Of a stretch of 64,000 nt of DNA, positions 26,910-35,211 are shown piece after piece. This stretch comes from Sphingobacteriaceae bacterium. GTDB taxonomy: Bacteria > Bacteroidota > Bacteroidia > B-17B0 > Aurantibacillaceae. A model generated the notes under the pieces. That model made no database searches. It was not told where the DNA came from and saw only the letters and a program-made list of their open reading frames with translations. Location: contig CANKBS010000002.1 in the NCBI GenBank assembly GCA_947480015.1, forward strand, positions 1-64,000. Direction: 5' to 3'. Made by a program: the position numbers and the translations under genes. Each line of letters opens with the position of its first letter. Positions within the stretch are counted from its first letter, which is position 1.

Positions 26910-29375
26910 ATGATTAAAATGCCGGAAGGAAAAATAAAACAGTCTCGATTTTTTAGGTATTTACTTTTTTTATTCCTTCTACTAGAAAGTAGGAACAGCT
27001 TTGCCCAAAACACGTGGACCGTTATGGCGAACCAAGCGCCTGATTCTTCGGGTTGTTTAATGTTATTGTTATCGGATGGCACCGTGCTTTGCAAAACCAT
27101 TAATGGCAGAGACCGGATTGGTAATATGTGGAATAAATTGAGTCCTGATGTAAATGGCAGTTATCTGAATGGCAGCTGGTCGCGCGCGTGTTCGATGCAG
27201 GATTCGCGTTTATACTTTTCATCACAAACCCTTAAAAACGGAAAAGTTTACCTAGCCGGCGGAGAATATGGCACTGGAAAAAGTTTGGGTGAAATTTACG
27301 ATCCGGTTTCGAATACATGGACACAGTTGCCCGCTACTGGCAATATACTGAGTGATGCCTGTTCGGCCATTCTTGAGGACGGAAAAATATTGCAAGCCTC
27401 CCTTTCAGTATTTAATAAAACCTTAATCTTTAATCCAATTACAAGTACTTACTCAAATGGTCCGAATACACTAGGTGGTCACAATGAATCAACCTGGCTT
27501 AAGTTGGCTGACAAAAGTATTTTGTTTGTGAACATAAATAGTATGAGTTCCGAAAGATACATTCCTGCCTTAAATCAATGGACCGTGGATGCCAATGTGC
27601 CTAGTAATTTGTATGACCCCTATGGTTCAGAAACCGGTCCGGGATTTATGTTACCCGATGGTCGTTTGTTTTTTATGGGATCATTGGGCAATACGGCCTA
27701 TTACACGCCTTCAGGCAATAACAGTCCGGGCACCTGGGCAGCCGGACCAAACATGCCAACCGGCATGGGTATGCCCGATGCACCGGGCGCCATGATGAAC
27801 GACGGTAAAATTATTTTCAGTTGCGGACCAAAACCTGTTTCTACGGCCAGCATTTTTATAGCCCCCACTTATTTTTATGAATTTGATTATCTGAATAATT
27901 CGTTCACGGCTTTAACAGCACCCGGTGGTGGCGTAACTTTGGCCGATACAGCCTTTAATACCACCATGCTGAATTTACCCGATGGGAATATTATGTTATC
28001 AAAATGGGGGCTAAAAAATTATTATGTACATAAACCTAACGGTTTGCCCTTAGCAGCAGGTAAACCCACCATTAACAGTGTAGCGCAGGCGGGTTGTTCG
28101 AATACCTTTGCCTTAACCGGTTTGTTGTTTAATGGCATTTGTGAAGGTTCTTCTTATGGAGACGACTGGCAAATGAATACAAATTTTCCGATCGTAAAAC
28201 TGAGTTCAGGCTCCAATGTATATTATGCCCGAACTTATAACTGGAACAGCACGGGCCTAAGGCGAGGATTGCTGCCCGACACCACCCTTTTTACATTACC
28301 TCCTAACCTTCCAAACGGCACGTATTCACTCTCTGTGAGCGCAAACGGTAATAGCTCTAATCCTATTACGTTTACCTTCTCCCCTTTTCCGGCACTTACT
28401 AGTCCTTTATTGAATGCAGACATTTGTTCGGGAACTACTTTTTTATATAATGCAGTTGTGAATATGAGTAATACCACTTTAGTTTGGACCCGGAATGCTG
28501 TGAGTGGCCTATCGAATGCGGCCATTAGTAGTCCGCAGACAGGAAACCCCAATGAGGTTCTTATAAATACGGGGAGTATTCCAAAAACTGCGGTTTATGT
28601 TTATACCTTAACGAATAACAGTTGTATTACCAATTTCTCAGTGTCGGTAGTAGTTAATATAGGATCGCCACTAACGGTTACGGGTAACACGCGTATATGT
28701 GTTTATGAAAGTACCAGTTTAACCGCAAGTGGCGCAAACTCATACACCTGGAGCAATGGTGCTCTCACGAACACCTCGGTTATCAGTCAATTGGCCAGCA
28801 GTGGTTACACGGTAAGCGGCTTAAATGCTTATGCCTGTGTGAGTTCAAAACAAGTAACGGTTACCACAAAAACATCTCCTACATTAAGCATTAGTGGACC
28901 TTCGGTTATTTGCGAGGGAGAAAATGGTATGTTAACGGCGAACAGTGATGCCACAAATTTTTTGTGGAGTAATGCTAGTGGCGGCGGTTCGATAGCCGTA
29001 TCACCAACCAACACGAGTAGTTATTCCGTAACGGCGACCAATAGCCTTTTATGCAAGAGCAGCGCCAGTATTCAGGTGCAGGTGCAGGCCTGTTTAGCCT
29101 TGACTGAACTAGAATCGCATTTATTTGATCCTGAAATTTACCCAAATCCATTTAACGATAAACTAAACATAAGTTGTGTTTTAAAGAATGATCAAGTCAT
29201 TTACATCAAAGTATTTGACACTTTTGGAAGATTGCTGAAGGCAGAAGAACTTGTTTTTGTGGCGGGGAAAAACTACCGATATTTGGATCTGAGCGCTTTG
29301 CCGGCAGGGGTTTATTTGGTGATGATTGGAAATAATAAAGAACTAATTAAAACGAAATTGATCAAAGAAAATTAA
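26910..29375 (+). CDS. Kelch/galactose-oxidase-like T9SS cargo protein
   Basis: The protein has 821 residues with a signal peptide ending SFAQ at about residue 33. Residues ~35-420 form a beta-propeller with repeats such as DGTVLCKT, NGKVYLAGGEYG, DGKILQASL, DGRLFFMG and DGKIIFSCG, like kelch or galactose oxidase central domains. Ig/PKD-like repeats follow (CVYESTSLTASG, CEGENGMLTAN), then a type-A sorting domain (EIYPNPFNDKL ... LIKEN). Its last ~75 bases lie in a direct repeat that recurs at 32631. It is a surface or secreted protein, possibly a carbohydrate-binding oxidase-like one; catalytic Tyr/Cys residues were not verified. Confidence 0.88.
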   Translation: MIKMPEGKIKQSRFFRYLLFLFLLLESRNSFAQNTWTVMANQAPDSSGCLMLLLSDGTVLCKTINGRDRIGNMWNKLSPDVNGSYLNGSWSRACSMQDSRLYFSSQTLKNGKVYLAGGEYGTGKSLGEIYDPVSNTWTQLPATGNILSDACSAILEDGKILQASLSVFNKTLIFNPITSTYSNGPNTLGGHNESTWLKLADKSILFVNINSMSSERYIPALNQWTVDANVPSNLYDPYGSETGPGFMLPDGRLFFMGSLGNTAYYTPSGNNSPGTWAAGPNMPTGMGMPDAPGAMMNDGKIIFSCGPKPVSTASIFIAPTYFYEFDYLNNSFTALTAPGGGVTLADTAFNTTMLNLPDGNIMLSKWGLKNYYVHKPNGLPLAAGKPTINSVAQAGCSNTFALTGLLFNGICEGSSYGDDWQMNTNFPIVKLSSGSNVYYARTYNWNSTGLRRGLLPDTTLFTLPPNLPNGTYSLSVSANGNSSNPITFTFSPFPALTSPLLNADICSGTTFLYNAVVNMSNTTLVWTRNAVSGLSNAAISSPQTGNPNEVLINTGSIPKTAVYVYTLTNNSCITNFSVSVVVNIGSPLTVTGNTRICVYESTSLTASGANSYTWSNGALTNTSVISQLASSGYTVSGLNAYACVSSKQVTVTTKTSPTLSISGPSVICEGENGMLTANSDATNFLWSNASGGGSIAVSPTNTSSYSVTATNSLLCKSSASIQVQVQACLALTELESHLFDPEIYPNPFNDKLNISCVLKNDQVIYIKVFDTFGRLLKAEELVFVAGKNYRYLDLSALPAGVYLVMIGNNKELIKTKLIKEN

Positions 29376-29605
29376 TTTATTTTTACAATTAATTATGACT
29401 TACGATTTGATTCTTGAAAGTGTGGCCAAACACATTCGTCTGAGTAAAAAAGAGGAAGAACAATTTATTTCAATTTTACAGGAAAAGAAATTGCGTAAAA
29501 AACAGTTTTTGGCCCATGCCAATGAGCAGAACAAATATTCGGCATTTGTTACCAAAGGCTGTTTGCGCTCTTACTTCATTGACATGAAAGGTTTTTTGCA
29601 ATTTG
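29302..29605 (+). repeat. Direct repeat, copy 1, flanking a 3-kb segment
   Basis: It covers the 3' end of the kelch/T9SS gene and the first ~70 codons of a crp-type gene. From 29324 to 29570 (247 bases) it differs from copy 2 at only three positions by eye. The match continues more weakly to CAATTTG at 29605, with one 9-base deletion. Confidence 0.9.
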
Positions 29606-29637
29606 AAACTAATTTAACTCAATCATCAAATTGGTGA
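29395..29637 (+). pseudogene. Truncated copy of the Crp/Fnr regulator
   Basis: The first ~60 residues (TYDLILESVAKHIRLSKKE onward) are almost identical to the complete Crp/Fnr gene at 32724. The copy then loses three codons, continues as GFLQFETN and stops after 80 residues. The rest of the effector domain and the whole helix-turn-helix are missing, so it cannot bind DNA as a regulator. Its end overlaps the convergent LuxR-type frame. It is most simply a by-product of the duplication around 29.3-32.9 kb. Confidence 0.9.
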
Positions 29638-29852
29638 ATTATAAAAATTAGTTTGTTGCGAATGGCAAATTGAATCAAACCGATTGAGCTTTTTGATTTT
29701 GTCTTTCTGAAAATTTTGTTTTTGTGCCCTTCAACAGTTCGTTTTGAAATAAAAAGTTTTTCTAAAATCTCATTATTACTGGCTTCATTGCAGACCAAAA
29801 TAAGGATTTCAACTTCACGCGGTGAAAGGTTGGCTGAATTTGGGTAAATCAT
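29619..29852 (-). CDS. LuxR-type helix-turn-helix protein lacking a receiver domain
   Basis: The protein has 77 residues. LSPREVEILILVCNEASNNEILEKLFISKRTVEGHKNKIF is a complete GerE/LuxR DNA-binding helix-turn-helix, as at the C-terminus of NarL/FixJ response regulators. The ~120-residue receiver expected before it is absent, and an in-frame TAG stands directly before the ATG. It may therefore be a 5'-truncated remnant or a stand-alone HTH protein. It lies inside the segment bounded by direct repeats. Confidence 0.65.
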   Translation of the reverse strand: MIYPNSANLSPREVEILILVCNEASNNEILEKLFISKRTVEGHKNKIFRKTKSKSSIGLIQFAIRNKLIFIIHQFDD

Positions 29853-29944
29853 CTAAATAAATTTTGAGTACTTCAAATTTAATTATTTTTTATTGATTCT
29901 TGATTTTTAACATTATCTTCGATATAAATCTAAACCCCAAGCTC

Positions 29945-31864
29945 ATGAATAAAATAATCTTAAAATTTCTTTTTCTTTATGTTTACATATTATTTTCAAA
30001 AGCATATTCACAAAAGGAAAATTACCAATGGTATTTTGGCAACAAAGCGGCCTTAAATTTTGCAACCAATCCACCAGGCATTCTTAATAACAGTGCAATG
30101 TTGGCCGCAGAAGGTTGTGCATCTGTAGCTGATTCAGCAGGTAATTTATTGTTTTACACGAATGGGGTAAATATTTGGAATAAACAACATCAAATAATGG
30201 CAAATGGTAACGCTTTATACTCAGGAAATCCAGACGCTAGTCAATCTTCAATAATTATTCAAAATTTCATTAATCCTAATATTTATTATTTATTCACTTT
30301 AAATAACGGTCCATCCACTTTAGCATATTCATTGATAGATATGAGCCTTGCTGCAGGATTTGGTTCAGTAACTGTGAAGAGTTTTACTTTAGCGAGCGGA
30401 CTTACTGAAAAACTGAGTGCCACAAGGCATTGCAATGGAACAGATAGTTGGATACTTACTCACCTATACAATTCCAATAATTTTCTCGCATTTCAATTAA
30501 GTGCTACCGGAATAAATACCACCGCCGTAATATCGAGTGTTGGCTCAGTTTATAATTATACACCTCAACCAAATGCAAGTGTAAATACAGTTGGGTGTAT
30601 GAAAATATCCCCTGATGCTAAGAGAATTGCTATTACAAAATTCTATACTGGCGGAATAGAATTATTTGACTTTGACAATTCAACTGGAATTGTTTCGAAT
30701 CCAATTCTTATTGGAATGACATACAATTTTGGTATTGCTCAAGCTTATGGTTGTGAATTTTCTCCTGATGCAACTAAAGTTTATGCGAGCGGCTCTTCAA
30801 ACGGCACCTTGTTTCAATGGGACCTATGTGCCGGCACAAGTTCAGCAATCGCTGCTTCCGTATATGCGCTTTCTCCTACCATTAATATTAATAAATTTAC
30901 TTTACAATTGGCACCTAATGGCAAAATTTATTTAGCAAGATCATTACCAAGTCCAGCCCAAAACCAATTAGGGGTTATTAATAATCCTAATGATGCAGGG
31001 GCAGCTTGTAATTATGTTGATATTGGGCAAGGCCTTGGAACAGCGACTTGCGGAGCAGGCCTTCCTAATTTTTCTTGTGACTTGTTTCGAATGAAGTCTG
31101 CCAATTTTACATATACATATAATCCACTGATTAGTTGTGCCACTGTTTCTTTCAGCGCACCAGGCCCAATCGCCATAAATCCGATGGCTTGCACAGCCTC
31201 ATCTTACTCAGTTTTAAACCAAAGTTGGATATTTGGAGATCCGACTTCAGGTACTGCAAACACCTCAACACTTGCTAACCCGCAACATACCTTTACCTCC
31301 GCCGGTATTTATAAAATAAAATTGTTATTATACTATTCTTGTCACTGCGACACATTAACACAAATGATAATCGTAACTAAAACCCAACCTAACATAGGCT
31401 TAATAGGAAGATTAAATATTTGTAGTGGTCAAACTACTACTTTAACAGGCACTGGAGGAATCTATTACCAGTGGTCAAATGTCATTGGATCATCTGCCAG
31501 TATAGTTGTAACGCCAAGCGTAAGCAGCACCTATACATTGACCGCTTTTGTCAGTGGCACACCATGCCCGACTACAAAAATTTACACTGTAAATGTATCA
31601 GCTTGTTTAGATATAAAAAACACTTCAGAAATAACTGATTTTAAAATCTATCCAAACCCGGCGAATTCCTTTTTAGTGCTCGAAACTGAGCAAAGTATAG
31701 ATTTGAAAATTTACAATGAAATTGGGCAACTTGTTAATGAATTTGTTTTATTACATGGAGAACAAAAAATCGATATTAGTAGGCTGAATCCAGGTATTTA
31801 TTTTTTACTATTCTCCACTAGTAAATCAATTCAGACATTGCGCTTCTTGAAGCTCCCGGATTGA
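29945..31864 (+). CDS. T9SS type-A cargo with beta-propeller-like and PKD domains
   Basis: The protein has about 639 residues from ATG 29945, which starts a good signal peptide (ILKFLFLYVYILFSKAYSQ); the longer frame from 29900 lacks one. The mature N-terminus NYQWYFGNKAALNFA and blocks like MKISPDAKRIAI, GCEFSPDATKVYASG and LAPNGKIYLAR are propeller blades of a family common in gliding Bacteroidota. A PKD domain follows (WIFGDPTSG...PQHTFTSAGIYKIKL). An Ig-like repeat (CSGQTTTLTG) and a sorting domain (KIYPNPANSFLVLE) end it. By eye the gene is more AT-rich than its neighbours. It lies in the duplicated-flank segment. Confidence 0.87.
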   Translation: MNKIILKFLFLYVYILFSKAYSQKENYQWYFGNKAALNFATNPPGILNNSAMLAAEGCASVADSAGNLLFYTNGVNIWNKQHQIMANGNALYSGNPDASQSSIIIQNFINPNIYYLFTLNNGPSTLAYSLIDMSLAAGFGSVTVKSFTLASGLTEKLSATRHCNGTDSWILTHLYNSNNFLAFQLSATGINTTAVISSVGSVYNYTPQPNASVNTVGCMKISPDAKRIAITKFYTGGIELFDFDNSTGIVSNPILIGMTYNFGIAQAYGCEFSPDATKVYASGSSNGTLFQWDLCAGTSSAIAASVYALSPTININKFTLQLAPNGKIYLARSLPSPAQNQLGVINNPNDAGAACNYVDIGQGLGTATCGAGLPNFSCDLFRMKSANFTYTYNPLISCATVSFSAPGPIAINPMACTASSYSVLNQSWIFGDPTSGTANTSTLANPQHTFTSAGIYKIKLLLYYSCHCDTLTQMIIVTKTQPNIGLIGRLNICSGQTTTLTGTGGIYYQWSNVIGSSASIVVTPSVSSTYTLTAFVSGTPCPTTKIYTVNVSACLDIKNTSEITDFKIYPNPANSFLVLETEQSIDLKIYNEIGQLVNEFVLLHGEQKIDISRLNPGIYFLLFSTSKSIQTLRFLKLPD

Positions 31865-31990
31865 AAATTAATTTTGAATTTTAAATTAAATACATTTTTG
31901 AAAATAATAAATTTTGGTCGTTAAAGTTTATGATATAACCTACTTATTAGAATGTAATTTATGATCAAATAAATTTATTTAAAATTCATA

Positions 31991-32013
31991 AAAAAAACCG
32001 GATTAACCGGGTT
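31991..32013 (-). terminator. Terminator of the 32032-32460 gene
   Basis: On the minus strand AACCCGG, a TTAAT loop and CCGGTT form a 6-bp stem with one bulged C, followed by seven U (A-run 31991-31997). It lies 19 bases past the stop. Confidence 0.7.
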
Positions 32014-32031
32014 ACATTAACTATGTACAGT

Positions 32032-32460
32032 CTAATAAAAAGAGAAGCCCCCTATTGAAGAATGCCAATCGAGTAGATTATCAGAACAACCGCAGCCATT
32101 TGGACTTAATGAAGGTGGTGACCATGGACAATTCACTGTGACTGGTCCTGAAGTTTGGCTTCCATAAGTTACAGATGTATTTACTCCATCAATTTGCACA
32201 ATAGCAGCAAAAATATTGGTCCAGGTTATAGGAGCTGTAGGCATTCCTATGGTAATTGTTGAATGACCAGAAACAACAAATGGACTACCAGGTGCATTTA
32301 CAAGAGCGCTCGTACCTATGTCAATAACATAAACATCAATGGTTATGGCACAATGTTCATTGTTTTGTAGAGCTATTGTGCTTTGCGCTTTAACATTACT
32401 TTGAAGAATAAAAAATCCCAGTAGAAATGCTAATCTAAAAAAATCTAATTTTGTTTTCAT
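32032..32460 (-). CDS. Secreted hypothetical protein with Cys-rich C-terminus
   Basis: The protein has 142 residues. A signal peptide (RLAFLLGFFILQSNVKAQ) ends near residue 26. The mature part is beta-rich and ends with CGCSDNLLDWHSSIGGFSFY after an earlier NCPWSPP. It has no sorting domain, so it is likely periplasmic or attached by other means. I do not recognise the family. Like its neighbour it belongs to the 3-kb segment between the direct repeats and has its own terminator. Confidence 0.65.
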   Translation of the reverse strand: MKTKLDFFRLAFLLGFFILQSNVKAQSTIALQNNEHCAITIDVYVIDIGTSALVNAPGSPFVVSGHSTITIGMPTAPITWTNIFAAIVQIDGVNTSVTYGSQTSGPVTVNCPWSPPSLSPNGCGCSDNLLDWHSSIGGFSFY

Positions 32461-32629
32461 GATGTATATTTTAATGATTTAAGTAAAACTAAATCTAATT
32501 CATGTTTAAATAGCAAGTAAAACACCTGTTTTAATAGGTAAAACACCTGTTTTTTGTTAACATTACATTTCCATCAACAACTATTTTACACTTGCATAAA
32601 AATAATAACAATAGAGATATGTTATTATT

Positions 32630-32704
32630 TCGGCAGGTTTGTATATGTTGCTGATTGGAAATAATAAAGAACTAATTAAAACGAAATTGATCAAAGAAAA
32701 TTAA
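32630..32704 (+). pseudogene. Relic of a T9SS sorting-domain tail
   Basis: In frame this reads SAGLYMLLIGNNKELIK and ends LIKEN-stop, the counterpart of the kelch gene tail PAGVYLVMIGNNKELIK...LIKEN. The frame is closed by a stop six codons upstream, so only the last ~25 codons survive. The differing residues are conservative (VYLVM against LYMLL). This suggests the copy came from a functional sorting domain and not from random drift. Confidence 0.75.
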
Positions 32705-32943
32705 TTTATTTTTACAATTAATTATGAATTACGATTTGATTCTTGAAAGTGTGGCCAAACACATTCGTCTGAGTAAAAAAGAGGAAGAACAATTTATTTC
32801 AATTTTACAAGAAAAGAAACTGCGTAAAAAACAGTTTTTGGCCCATGCCAATGAGCAGAACAAATATTCGGCATTTGTTACCAAAGGCTGTTTGCGCTCA
32901 TACTCCATTGATCGGAATGGCTTTGAACACATTTTACAATTTG
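32631..32943 (+). repeat. Direct repeat, copy 2, flanking a 3-kb segment
   Basis: This is the counterpart of 29302-29605. It leads directly into the intact Crp/Fnr gene, whereas copy 1 leads out of the intact kelch/T9SS gene. The original order was therefore probably kelch gene, then crp, with the ~3.0 kb between the copies inserted later. Confidence 0.9.
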
Positions 32944-33308
32944 CACCGCCGGGCTGGTGGATTGCCGATTTGGGAAGTGTGATCACAAAACTACCCGGAC
33001 AATTAAACATTGATGCCTTGGAGGACAGTGAACTGTTTTTAATGAGTCGAAGCGATCAGGAAAAAATATTTGATGCAGTGCCAAAGTTCGAACGTTTTTT
33101 TCGCATCCTTACTGAAAATTCGGTGTCCGCTGCCAATAATCGTTTGCTCGATTATGTGAGTTTAAGTGCGCAGGAGCGTTATTTGGTTTTTTGTAAACGG
33201 TATCCCATGCTCATGAAAACTTTACCTCAAAAACAAATAGCATCTTATATTGGTGTAACCCCTGAATTCCTAAGTAAACTCAAGGCTGAGCTATTAAAAA
33301 AGTCTTAA
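32724..33308 (+). CDS. Crp/Fnr-family transcriptional regulator
   Basis: This 194-residue regulator has a cyclic-nucleotide-binding-like effector domain (residues ~5-120: SAFVTKGCLRSYSID, FAPPGWWIADLGSV, ALEDSELFLMS). A C-terminal helix-turn-helix follows (PQKQIASYIGVTPEFLSKLKAEL). No Cys cluster for an Fnr iron-sulfur centre is present, and the effector is unknown. Close relatives in this phylum often sit beside pirin or redox genes, as here (pirin starts 103 bases downstream). Its 5' part is duplicated at 29395. Confidence 0.9.
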   Translation: MNYDLILESVAKHIRLSKKEEEQFISILQEKKLRKKQFLAHANEQNKYSAFVTKGCLRSYSIDRNGFEHILQFAPPGWWIADLGSVITKLPGQLNIDALEDSELFLMSRSDQEKIFDAVPKFERFFRILTENSVSAANNRLLDYVSLSAQERYLVFCKRYPMLMKTLPQKQIASYIGVTPEFLSKLKAELLKKS

Positions 33309-33411
33309 ATAAGAAAGTTATTTCTTAAGCCAGATTAATTCAATTTCTTAATCTATCTTATGCGGGTTTGAAGTCTGGTCGACGTAATTTTACCTTATCA
33401 AATTTTAATAA

Positions 33412-34284
33412 ATGAACCGGGTAGATTTTTTAAGAAAAGGACTTTTAGGAACGGGCATGTTTGTAGTTGGTAAATCGTTTGCGAATTTAATCACGAATGA
33501 CATCGATGACTTACAGAGTTTGGAACCCCTTGGATTTAATCATATCCCCCATACAAAATCAAACATCATGGCAAATACAATTCTTCATAAAGCAGATAGC
33601 CGTGGGCACGCGAACCACGGTTGGTTAAATTCATACCACACTTTTAGTTTCGCAAATTATTATAATCCCGATCGCATGCATTTTGGTGTGTTGCGTGTTT
33701 TGAACGACGATCAGGTAGAGGCTGGGATGGGCTTTGGCACACATCCACATGATAACATGGAAATTATTTCCATTCCCTTGGAAGGTGATTTGGAACACAA
33801 GGACAGCATGGGTACCACGGCGGTGATCAAAAACGGCGACATACAGGTAATGAGTGCCGGCAGTGGAATCACCCACAGTGAGTACAATAAAAATCAGGAT
33901 AAACAGGTAAAGTTTTTACAGATCTGGGTTTTCCCGAATAAAAAAAATGTGACGCCTCGTTATGATCAAATTAGTTTAAAAGAAGAAGACCGTCACAATA
34001 AATTACAACAAATTATTTCTCCAAATGTCGAAGATGCCGGTGTTTGGATTCATCAAAATGCCTGGTTTCATTTGGGTAAATTTGACAAAGGAGTAAGTAA
34101 AACGTATACCATTAAAGCAAAAGAAAACGGCGTGTATGCCTTTATTTTAAATGGGAAAGTAAGTATTAACGGAACTGAATTAAATACCAGAGATGGCTTT
34201 GGGATTTGGGACACCGATAAACTTTCGATTAAAGCAAACAGCGATGCCGAGTTTTTATTGATGGATGTACCGATGGGGGTGTAG
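33412..34284 (+). CDS. Pirin-family protein with an N-terminal signal-like extension
   Basis: The protein has 290 residues. The pirin bicupin starts near residue 53 (ANTILHKADSRGHANHGWLNSYHTF). Iron-binding motifs are HFGVLRVLNDD, FGTHPHDNMEIISI, and the HxH-E set near SAGSGITHSE. YhaK/YhhW-type pirins are 230-240 residues long and begin about here, so the first ~52 residues are extra. They start NRVDFLRKGLLGTGMFVVG, like a Tat or lipoprotein-type export signal without the strict RR. Either it is exported or an internal ATG at about residue 53 is the real start. Confidence 0.85.
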   Translation: MNRVDFLRKGLLGTGMFVVGKSFANLITNDIDDLQSLEPLGFNHIPHTKSNIMANTILHKADSRGHANHGWLNSYHTFSFANYYNPDRMHFGVLRVLNDDQVEAGMGFGTHPHDNMEIISIPLEGDLEHKDSMGTTAVIKNGDIQVMSAGSGITHSEYNKNQDKQVKFLQIWVFPNKKNVTPRYDQISLKEEDRHNKLQQIISPNVEDAGVWIHQNAWFHLGKFDKGVSKTYTIKAKENGVYAFILNGKVSINGTELNTRDGFGIWDTDKLSIKANSDAEFLLMDVPMGV

Positions 34285-34288
34285 GAGA

Positions 34289-34478
34289 TTACAGATTGAG
34301 GATGAGGTAGAGGTAGAGGTAGAGGCAGAGGATGAGGCTAAGGATGAGGATGAGGCTAAGGATGATGTTGAGGCTGAGGATGAGGATGATGTTGCTGTTG
34401 AGGCAGTGGCTAAGGATGAGGATGAGGCTAAGGCTGAGGATGAGGCTAAGGCTAAGGTTAAGGCTAAGGTTAAGGAAT
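34289..34478. repeat. Degenerate hexanucleotide tract (GAGGAT/AAGGCT type)
   Basis: About 190 bases of 6-base units of the form (G/A)AGG(A/C/T)T follow the pirin stop. Because the period is a multiple of three, several frames on both strands stay open and give low-complexity Glu/Asp/Ala/Lys or Ser/Leu strings. It is noncoding by composition. Confidence 0.9.
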
Positions 34479-34549
34479 AGCAAGATGCAAGAAACAAGAA
34501 ACTATATTAAACACTAAAAATTAAAAACTAAAAACTAAAAAAAACAATT

Positions 34550-35080
34550 ATGAGCAAAACAACATGGAACCTGGACCCAAGTCACAGTGAAGTAGCCTTT
34601 AAAGTGAAACACATGATGATTACTAATGTAAGCGGAAGTTTAACTGACTTTAGTGTTAGTGCTTCTACCGAAGGTGACGATTTCTCGAATTCGGATGTCA
34701 CTTTTACAGCTAAGTCTGCGTCCATGACTACCGGTGCTGAACAAAGGGACGCCCATTTACAATCGGCTGAATTTTTTGATGTGGAAAAATTTCCGAACAT
34801 CACCTTTAAAGCAACGAAGCTTGAAAAAATTGACAACGAAAATCACAAAATACATGGTGATTTAACCATTAAAGATGTGACTAAAAATGTGACCTTTGAT
34901 GCGGAGTACGGTGGTATTCAAAAAGACCCTTGGGGAAATATCAAAACCGGTTTTTCGGTAAGCGGAAAAATTAATCGTAAAGATTTTGGTTTAAACTGGA
35001 ATGCTGCTTTGGAAACAGGCGGTGTAATGGTGAGCGATGACGTTCGTATTGCTGCCGAGATTCAATTGGTAAAAGCATAA
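34550..35080 (+). CDS. YceI-family protein
   Basis: This 176-residue lipocalin-like beta-barrel binds polyisoprenoid or fatty amides in characterised members. The start WNLDPSHSEVAFKVKHMMI, then FPNITFKATKLEK, DLTIKDVTKNVTFDAEYGG and FSVSGKINRKDFGLNW, are family blocks. No signal peptide is seen, so this one is probably cytoplasmic; many YceI proteins are periplasmic. It is followed by a terminator. Confidence 0.92.
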   Translation: MSKTTWNLDPSHSEVAFKVKHMMITNVSGSLTDFSVSASTEGDDFSNSDVTFTAKSASMTTGAEQRDAHLQSAEFFDVEKFPNITFKATKLEKIDNENHKIHGDLTIKDVTKNVTFDAEYGGIQKDPWGNIKTGFSVSGKINRKDFGLNWNAALETGGVMVSDDVRIAAEIQLVKA

Positions 35081-35100
35081 TTCTTTCTTTTACAAATGAG

Positions 35101-35133
35101 AACCCCTTTCGGAACAGCGAAGGGGGTTTTTAT
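35101..35133 (+). terminator. Rho-independent terminator of the yceI gene
   Basis: An 11-bp stem (AACCCCTTTCG at 35101-35111 with CGAAGGGGGTT at 35118-35128, one G-U or C-G shift) has a 6-base loop and a T-run. Confidence 0.85.
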
Positions 35134-35211
35134 TTTATACAAAGTTCAAAATAAAAGCTTGTCTGTTTTTTATACCTTATGAATTAGTGTACATTTGAAT
35201 AGATATTACTT

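Noticed and set aside
33304-33328. AT-rich palindrome after crp (AAGAAA-GTTA-TTTCTT)
   Set aside because: The stem is weak and there is no T-run; not enough for a terminator call.
34265-34517. Open frames (60-80 codons) rich in Glu/Asp/Lys or Ser/Leu on both strands
   Set aside because: They arise from the hexamer tract, are open in several frames at once and overlap the pirin stop; no protein-like sequence.
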